A DNA stretch of 10,858 nucleotides from JAAYKS01 sp964479435 (GTDB lineage Bacteria > Bacillota > Clostridia > Saccharofermentanales > UBA5734): the NCBI GenBank assembly GCA_964479435.1, contig CAYZME010000065.1, positions 1 through 10,858 on the forward strand. Direction: 5' to 3'. A program made the translations under genes and the position numbers. Below are positions 7,535 to 10,858 of the stretch, piece by piece; position 1 is the first letter of the stretch; each line of letters starts with the position of its first letter. Under the pieces are notes generated by a model. The model made no database searches. It had not been told where the DNA came from and saw only the letters and a list, made by a program, of their open reading frames with translations.

Positions 7535-8545
7535 ATGGGATTTGGAATGGATATCGGCATCGATTTGGGCACCGCCACCGTTTTGGTTTATGTCAAAGGC
7601 AAAGGCGTCGTCTTGCGCGAGCCGTCGGTGGTGGCGATCAACGCCCGAACCGGAAAAGTGCTGGCGATCGGCGAGGCCGCGCATGTGATGCTGGGCCGTA
7701 CGCCGGGTATCGTCAACGCCATTCGCCCGTTGCGCGACGGGGTGATTTCGGATTTCAAAGTTACGGAAGTCATGCTGCGCGCGTTTATAAACCGGGTGAA
7801 CAAGGGTTTTTTACGGTCTTTGTTCAGCCCGCGGATCGTCGTGTGCGTCCCCAGTGTGATCACGCCGGTGGAGCAGAAGGCGGTTGAAGATGCCTGTAAA
7901 AAATGCGGTTCAAAAGAAGTATTTCTGATTCGCGAGCCCATCGCGGCGGCGATTGGCGCCGGGATCGATATCACCAAAGCGTGCGGCAGCATGATCGTCG
8001 ACATCGGCGGCGGCACGACCGACATCGCGGTGATTTCGCTGTGCGAACCGGTGGTCGATTTTTCTCTCAAAATTGCCGGCGACCGTTTCGACGAAGCCAT
8101 CATCAAATACGTGCGCCGCAAACACAATATCCTGATCGGCGAGCGCTCTGCCGAAGAACTGAAAATCAACATCGGCTGCGCGTACCCCCGCGAAGAAGAA
8201 CAGACCATGGATGTCCGTGGTAAAAACCTGGTGACCGGTATGCCCGTGACCGTCACCATCACGTCGACCGAGATGCTGGAAGCGTTGGAAGAACCGGTCA
8301 GCCAGATCTTTGAGGCGGTCCATTCGGTCCTGGAGCGCACCCCGCCCGAGCTGATGTCGGACATCAGCCAGCGGGGGATCGTGTTGACCGGCGGCGGGTC
8401 GTTGTTATATGGATTGGATCGGGTGCTGTCCACCAAAATCGGCGTCGATGTGGTTGTCGCCGACGACGCGGTCTCCTGTGTGGCGATTGGCACCGGCCGG
8501 GCTTTGACTATGATCGATAAGTTCGCCTCCATCACCGACGATTGA
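7535..8545 (+). CDS. mreB: MreB/Mbl-family rod shape-determining actin
   Basis: This 336-residue bacterial actin polymerises under the membrane and guides peptidoglycan synthesis along the cell side wall. The three nucleotide-binding signatures are all present: phosphate 1 at residues 6-16 (D-I-G-I-D-L-G-T-A-T-V), phosphate 2 at 156-166 (D-I-G-G-G-T-T-D-I-A-V) and the adenosine motif at 281-291 (G-I-V-L-T-G-G-G-S-L-L). The family block R-T-P-P-E-L is at 268-273. Length is normal. The start at 7535 follows GGAGAGGG at 7518-7525 by nine bases. The frame is open further upstream to 7472, but that part is repeat DNA. No mreC, mreD or minD follows, which fits a stand-alone Mbl- or MreBH-like paralog better than the classic mreBCD locus. 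The symbol is therefore given at family level only. Confidence 0.93.
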   Translation: MGFGMDIGIDLGTATVLVYVKGKGVVLREPSVVAINARTGKVLAIGEAAHVMLGRTPGIVNAIRPLRDGVISDFKVTEVMLRAFINRVNKGFLRSLFSPRIVVCVPSVITPVEQKAVEDACKKCGSKEVFLIREPIAAAIGAGIDITKACGSMIVDIGGGTTDIAVISLCEPVVDFSLKIAGDRFDEAIIKYVRRKHNILIGERSAEELKINIGCAYPREEEQTMDVRGKNLVTGMPVTVTITSTEMLEALEEPVSQIFEAVHSVLERTPPELMSDISQRGIVLTGGGSLLYGLDRVLSTKIGVDVVVADDAVSCVAIGTGRALTMIDKFASITDD

Positions 8546-8556
8546 TTCCGGCAGGA

Positions 8557-8585
8557 TTGACGCGTGCGCCGGATCCACATATAAT
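8557..8585 (+). promoter_or_regulatory. Strong SigA-type promoter of rho
   Basis: TTGACG (8557-8562) and a perfect TATAAT (8580-8585) are separated by exactly 17 bases. The -35 begins only 11 bases after the mreB/mbl stop, so rho has its own promoter even though no terminator separates the two genes. Transcription would start near 8592, leaving a leader of roughly 225 bases. The inverted repeat TCCGGC (8547-8552) / GCCGGA (8568-8573) brackets the -35 box. Confidence 0.82.
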
Positions 8586-8591
8586 GGGTTT

Positions 8592-8818
8592 GCGTCCGGG
8601 GGCGTCGTGCCCCCGTGGCATCTGGCCGGTTCGAGCCGGCGACCGGGTATAGCCCGGGTTTGGAAACTCTGATTGAGGTCTTTTCCATTTGTGTTGGAGT
8701 ATACGCGCTGCGAAGCGCTGGAATAATTGTTCATCCATGCCTTTTTGTATGTCTCTTTTCTCCAATCACGCATGTCCGGTCCGTATACGTCTGAGAAAAT
8801 TTTGCACGAGGTGAATGC
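8592..8818 (+). promoter_or_regulatory. Long structured 5' leader of rho
   Basis: Three hairpins occupy the first 66 bases or so: a 7-bp G/C stem (8597-8603 with 8609-8615), a 5-bp stem (8625-8629 with 8636-8640) and a 5-bp stem (8643-8647 with 8653-8657). A fourth, at 8705-8718, has a 5-bp stem closed by a GCGA tetraloop of GNRA type. The rest, especially 8728-8780, is rich in C and T, poor in G and apparently unpaired. None of the hairpins is followed by a T-run, so this is not an intrinsic attenuator. In Bacillus subtilis, rho is known to be autoregulated through termination in its leader. The G-poor stretch here would suit a Rho loading site, which is inference. Confidence 0.5.
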
Positions 8819-10618
8819 ATGCCCGCCACACAAACCATTGACCCTTCTTCTCCGCTTGTCGGAAAATCCAAAAAAGACCTGCTACAAATTGCTGAAATGA
8901 CCGGACTGCTCGAACCGGGTAAGGGGAAATCCTGGACCATTGCCCGTCTCGTGCAGTTGATCGAGAGCGGAAAACCGCAAGCCGCGGAGCCCAAACCGGC
9001 GGCTGCGACCCCGCCTGCTGCCGCGGAGCAAAAAGCGGACGCGCCGCGCCGACCGCGCGGACGCCCGCGAAAAATACCCATCCCTACAACGCCGGCGCCA
9101 ACAGAGCCAGCAACCGCGGCACCGGAGGTGGACGCGGCATCCGTCGCGCCTCCTACTGAAAAGCCCATGGCCGTTGCTCCCGGGCCTGCGGCAGACGCCG
9201 GCGGTGCAAACGAGTCCGCCCCTGCGGCCGATGGCACCGTGACAACGGCAGGCGCCGTAGCGGCAGGCGCCGCAGTGGCCGCGGCCGAAGCGGCTGCTGC
9301 ACCCCAGGCGCCCGCGCGCCGGCAAACGGCGGAAGCGCACCCGCGGCGGCAAGTTGCCCCTGCCAACCAGGAAGTGTTGCAAGGCGTGCTGGAGATTATG
9401 CCGGATGGATATGGCTTCTTGCGCAAAGAAAACTACATCCAGGGCGCCCGCGATGTGTATGTGCCGCCGCAATATATCCGGCGCTTTGGTCTGCGCGAAG
9501 GCGACCTGGTCGCCGGGCCGGCCAAACCGCCGCGCGACAACGACCGCTATCCCGCGATTCTGTATATCAAGGAAGTCAACGGCATGCCGCCTGAGCGGAT
9601 GGTGCGGCGACCGAACTTCGACCGCCTGACGCCGATCTATCCCGACGAACGATTCCGCTTGGAGACCGTGCGCAATGAATTGTCGACGCGGATCATCGAC
9701 CTGGTGGCGCCGATCGGTAAAGGCCAGCGCGGGATGATCGTCTCGCCGCCCAAAGCCGGTAAAACCATCCTGCTGCAAAAATTGGCCAACGCCATCGCGG
9801 AAAACAACCCGGAAGCCAAATTGATCGTACTGCTGATCGATGAGCGGCCCGAAGAAGTCACCGACATGCAGCGCACGATCAAAGGCGAGGTCGTGTACTC
9901 CACCTTTGACAAAACCCCGGAAAACCATGTCAAGGTCACCGAATTGGTGCTGGAACGGGCGATGCGGCTGGTGGAGCTCAAACACGATGTGGTCGTTTTA
10001 TTGGACAGTATGACGCGTTTGTCACGCGCGTATAACCTGACGATCAACCCCACCGGCCGCACCTTGTCCGGCGGTTTGGATCCGGGCGCGCTGTATGGCC
10101 CCAAGCGCTTTTTCGGCGCCGCGCGCAACATCGAAAACGGCGGCAGTCTGACCGTGATCGCGACCTCCTTGATCGAAACCGGCTCGCGGATGGATGAAAT
10201 GATTTACGAGGAATTCAAAGGCACGGGCAACATGGAGGTGTACCTGGACCGCAAGCTTTCAGAAAAGCGCATTTTCCCGGCCATTGACATCAACAAATCC
10301 GGCACTCGGCGCGAAGAGCTGTTGCTGGATAGCCGGGAGCTGGACGCGGTTTGGACCATCCGCAAAGCCTTTGGCGCCATGGATACCTCGGCGGTCACCG
10401 AGATGATCATCAATCTTCTGCTGAAAACGCGCGACAATGCCCAGTTTATTTCTTCGGTTAACATCTCGATGAACGACAAAACCCTGTTTGACGCGATGCG
10501 CGGCCAGAACCTGTCGTCGCAGTCGACGGGCGGGCGCAATGTGGCCTATTCCTCGACCAACGGGTACAGTTCCAACGGTTACAGCGCCGGCATGCGGATG
10601 CGCGACGCGGATGGGTGA
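8819..10618 (+). CDS. rho: Transcription termination factor Rho
   Basis: This 599-residue hexameric RNA helicase ends transcription at Rho-dependent sites. Domains in order are a Rho_N helical domain (about 13-50), an Ala/Pro-rich linker (51-183) with an AT-hook-like R-P-R-G-R-P-R-K at 78-85, the cold-shock RNA-binding domain (186-255, with G-Y-G-F-L-R) and the RecA-type ATPase. Walker A is P-P-K-A-G-K-T at 310-316. Walker B strands lie at 335-342 and 390-396. The Q-loop region is near 417-428 and the R-loop I-N-K-S-G-T-R-R-E-E at 491-500. The core is intact, so it should be active. The last 33 residues form a Ser/Asn/Gly/Tyr-rich tail. It is longer than E. coli Rho (419 aa), mostly because of the linker. 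GAGGTGA (8808-8814) precedes the ATG, and another ATG four bases earlier is out of frame. Confidence 0.97.
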   Translation: MPATQTIDPSSPLVGKSKKDLLQIAEMTGLLEPGKGKSWTIARLVQLIESGKPQAAEPKPAAATPPAAAEQKADAPRRPRGRPRKIPIPTTPAPTEPATAAPEVDAASVAPPTEKPMAVAPGPAADAGGANESAPAADGTVTTAGAVAAGAAVAAAEAAAAPQAPARRQTAEAHPRRQVAPANQEVLQGVLEIMPDGYGFLRKENYIQGARDVYVPPQYIRRFGLREGDLVAGPAKPPRDNDRYPAILYIKEVNGMPPERMVRRPNFDRLTPIYPDERFRLETVRNELSTRIIDLVAPIGKGQRGMIVSPPKAGKTILLQKLANAIAENNPEAKLIVLLIDERPEEVTDMQRTIKGEVVYSTFDKTPENHVKVTELVLERAMRLVELKHDVVVLLDSMTRLSRAYNLTINPTGRTLSGGLDPGALYGPKRFFGAARNIENGGSLTVIATSLIETGSRMDEMIYEEFKGTGNMEVYLDRKLSEKRIFPAIDINKSGTRREELLLDSRELDAVWTIRKAFGAMDTSAVTEMIINLLLKTRDNAQFISSVNISMNDKTLFDAMRGQNLSSQSTGGRNVAYSSTNGYSSNGYSAGMRMRDADG

Positions 10619-10627
10619 TTCCGATAA

Positions 10628-10657
10628 TTGACAGCCGGCGGTTTATTGATGTAGAAT
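10628..10657 (+). promoter_or_regulatory. SigA-type promoter of rpmE
   Basis: A perfect TTGACA (10628-10633) and TAGAAT (10652-10657, 5 of 6) are separated by 18 bases. The -35 starts ten bases after the rho stop codon. Transcription would begin near 10664, giving an 80-base leader. No intrinsic terminator lies between rho and this promoter, so rpmE may also be read from the rho promoter. Confidence 0.78.
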
Positions 10658-10675
10658 CCCTACGCACTCCGTAAA

Positions 10676-10722
10676 ACCGATGCACGTCCGTGTGCGTGCA
10701 AGACAAGCGATCGGTGCGATCG
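10676..10722 (+). promoter_or_regulatory. Inverted repeats in the rpmE leader
   Basis: TGCACG (10681-10686) pairs with CGTGCA (10695-10700) across an 8-nt loop. An outer stem can form between ACCGA (10676-10680) and TCGGT (10711-10715). A rival hairpin uses CGATCG (10708-10713) and CGATCG (10717-10722) with a 3-nt loop, and it shares bases with the outer stem. The Shine-Dalgarno AAGGTGG follows at 10731-10737. Leaders of this kind are known for r-protein genes, including rpmE in several groups, where the protein represses its own synthesis. That this one does so is inference. Confidence 0.45.
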
Positions 10723-10743
10723 ATTCCGAAAAGGTGGTAGAAC

Positions 10744-10858
10744 CATGAGAGAAGGCATTCATCCCCAATATAGCAAAGCCAATGTTCGTTGCGCATGTGG
10801 CGAGACATTTGAAACCGGTTCGACCAAAGAAAATCTGGTCGTCGATATCTGCTCCAAG
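10744..10858 (+). CDS. rpmE: Ribosomal protein L31 (partial, N-terminal part)
   Basis: The first 38 codons are present and the gene runs off the window. The start M-R-E-G-I-H-P-Q-Y matches the conserved N-terminus of bacterial L31, a small protein of the large ribosomal subunit. The Cys-X-Cys of R-C-A-C-G (residues 16 and 18) and the Cys of D-I-C-S-K near the right edge mark the zinc-binding (C+) form rather than the zinc-independent YtiA form. The last zinc Cys would lie just beyond the edge. The ATG at 10744 has AAGGTGG six bases upstream. Its place after rho, with its own promoter, is the arrangement common in Bacillota. Confidence 0.93.

Noticed and set aside
7286..7684. Extension of traX upstream to 7684
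   Set aside because: It would run across both divergent promoters and into the mreB/mbl gene. A good Shine-Dalgarno site and family start support 7285.
8584..8652. 22-codon frame beginning in the -10 box of rho
   Set aside because: Its ATG lies inside TATAATGGG, upstream of the likely transcription start, and has no ribosome-binding site.
8609..8660. tRNA T-arm-like sequence (GGTTCGAGCC) in the rho leader
   Set aside because: The stem gives a 6-base, not 7-base, loop, and no acceptor, D or anticodon arms can be fitted around it.
8882..9985. Long minus-strand open frame opposite rho (and similar frames opposite leuS, glpK and the E2-like gene)
   Set aside because: GC-rich codon bias of the real genes produces long open shadow frames. 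Their proteins show low-complexity Arg/His/Gly composition and no recognisable domain.

Overview
The window looks like ordinary chromosome from a GC-rich bacterium, most likely a Gram-positive of the Bacillota (Clostridia-like). Three things point that way. The rho gene is followed directly by rpmE (ribosomal protein L31), an order well known in Bacillota. An MreB/Mbl-type actin sits just upstream of rho. Shine-Dalgarno sites are strong and the promoters are SigA-like. Placement below phylum level cannot be made from this window. No tRNA, rRNA, IS element, integrase, CRISPR array or phage gene is visible, and no gap without a gene exceeds about 275 bases.

Layout from left to right. (1) Bases 1-164 are the 3' end of a malic enzyme gene, closed by a GC-rich intrinsic terminator. 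(2) Bases 233-2865 are a plus-strand pair, a type-2 malate/L-lactate dehydrogenase and glycerol kinase (glpK), joined by a GTGA start/stop overlap. (3) Bases 2862-7285 are a minus-strand group read in the order traX-like membrane protein, leuS, and a stand-alone protein related to the 2-oxoacid dehydrogenase E2 catalytic domain. The last gene of this group meets glpK tail to tail, and the two stop codons share one CTAG. (4) Bases 7344-7427 are a divergent promoter region for traX (minus) and the MreB/Mbl gene (plus). (5) Bases 7535-10858 hold the MreB/Mbl gene, rho with its own promoter and a long structured leader, and the beginning of rpmE with its own promoter and a leader rich in inverted repeats.

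Together these genes cover central carbon metabolism (malate, 2-hydroxyacids and glycerol entry), translation (leuS, rpmE), transcription termination (rho) and cell shape (mreB/mbl). I see no convincing new multi-gene system. The parts most worth a second look are non-coding: the 14-bp tandem hairpin repeat before mreB/mbl, the rho leader and the rpmE leader. Among proteins, the notable ones are the E2-like protein with Glu in place of the catalytic His, and a Rho with an AT-hook-bearing Ala/Pro-rich N-terminal linker and an unusual Ser/Asn/Gly/Tyr-rich tail.
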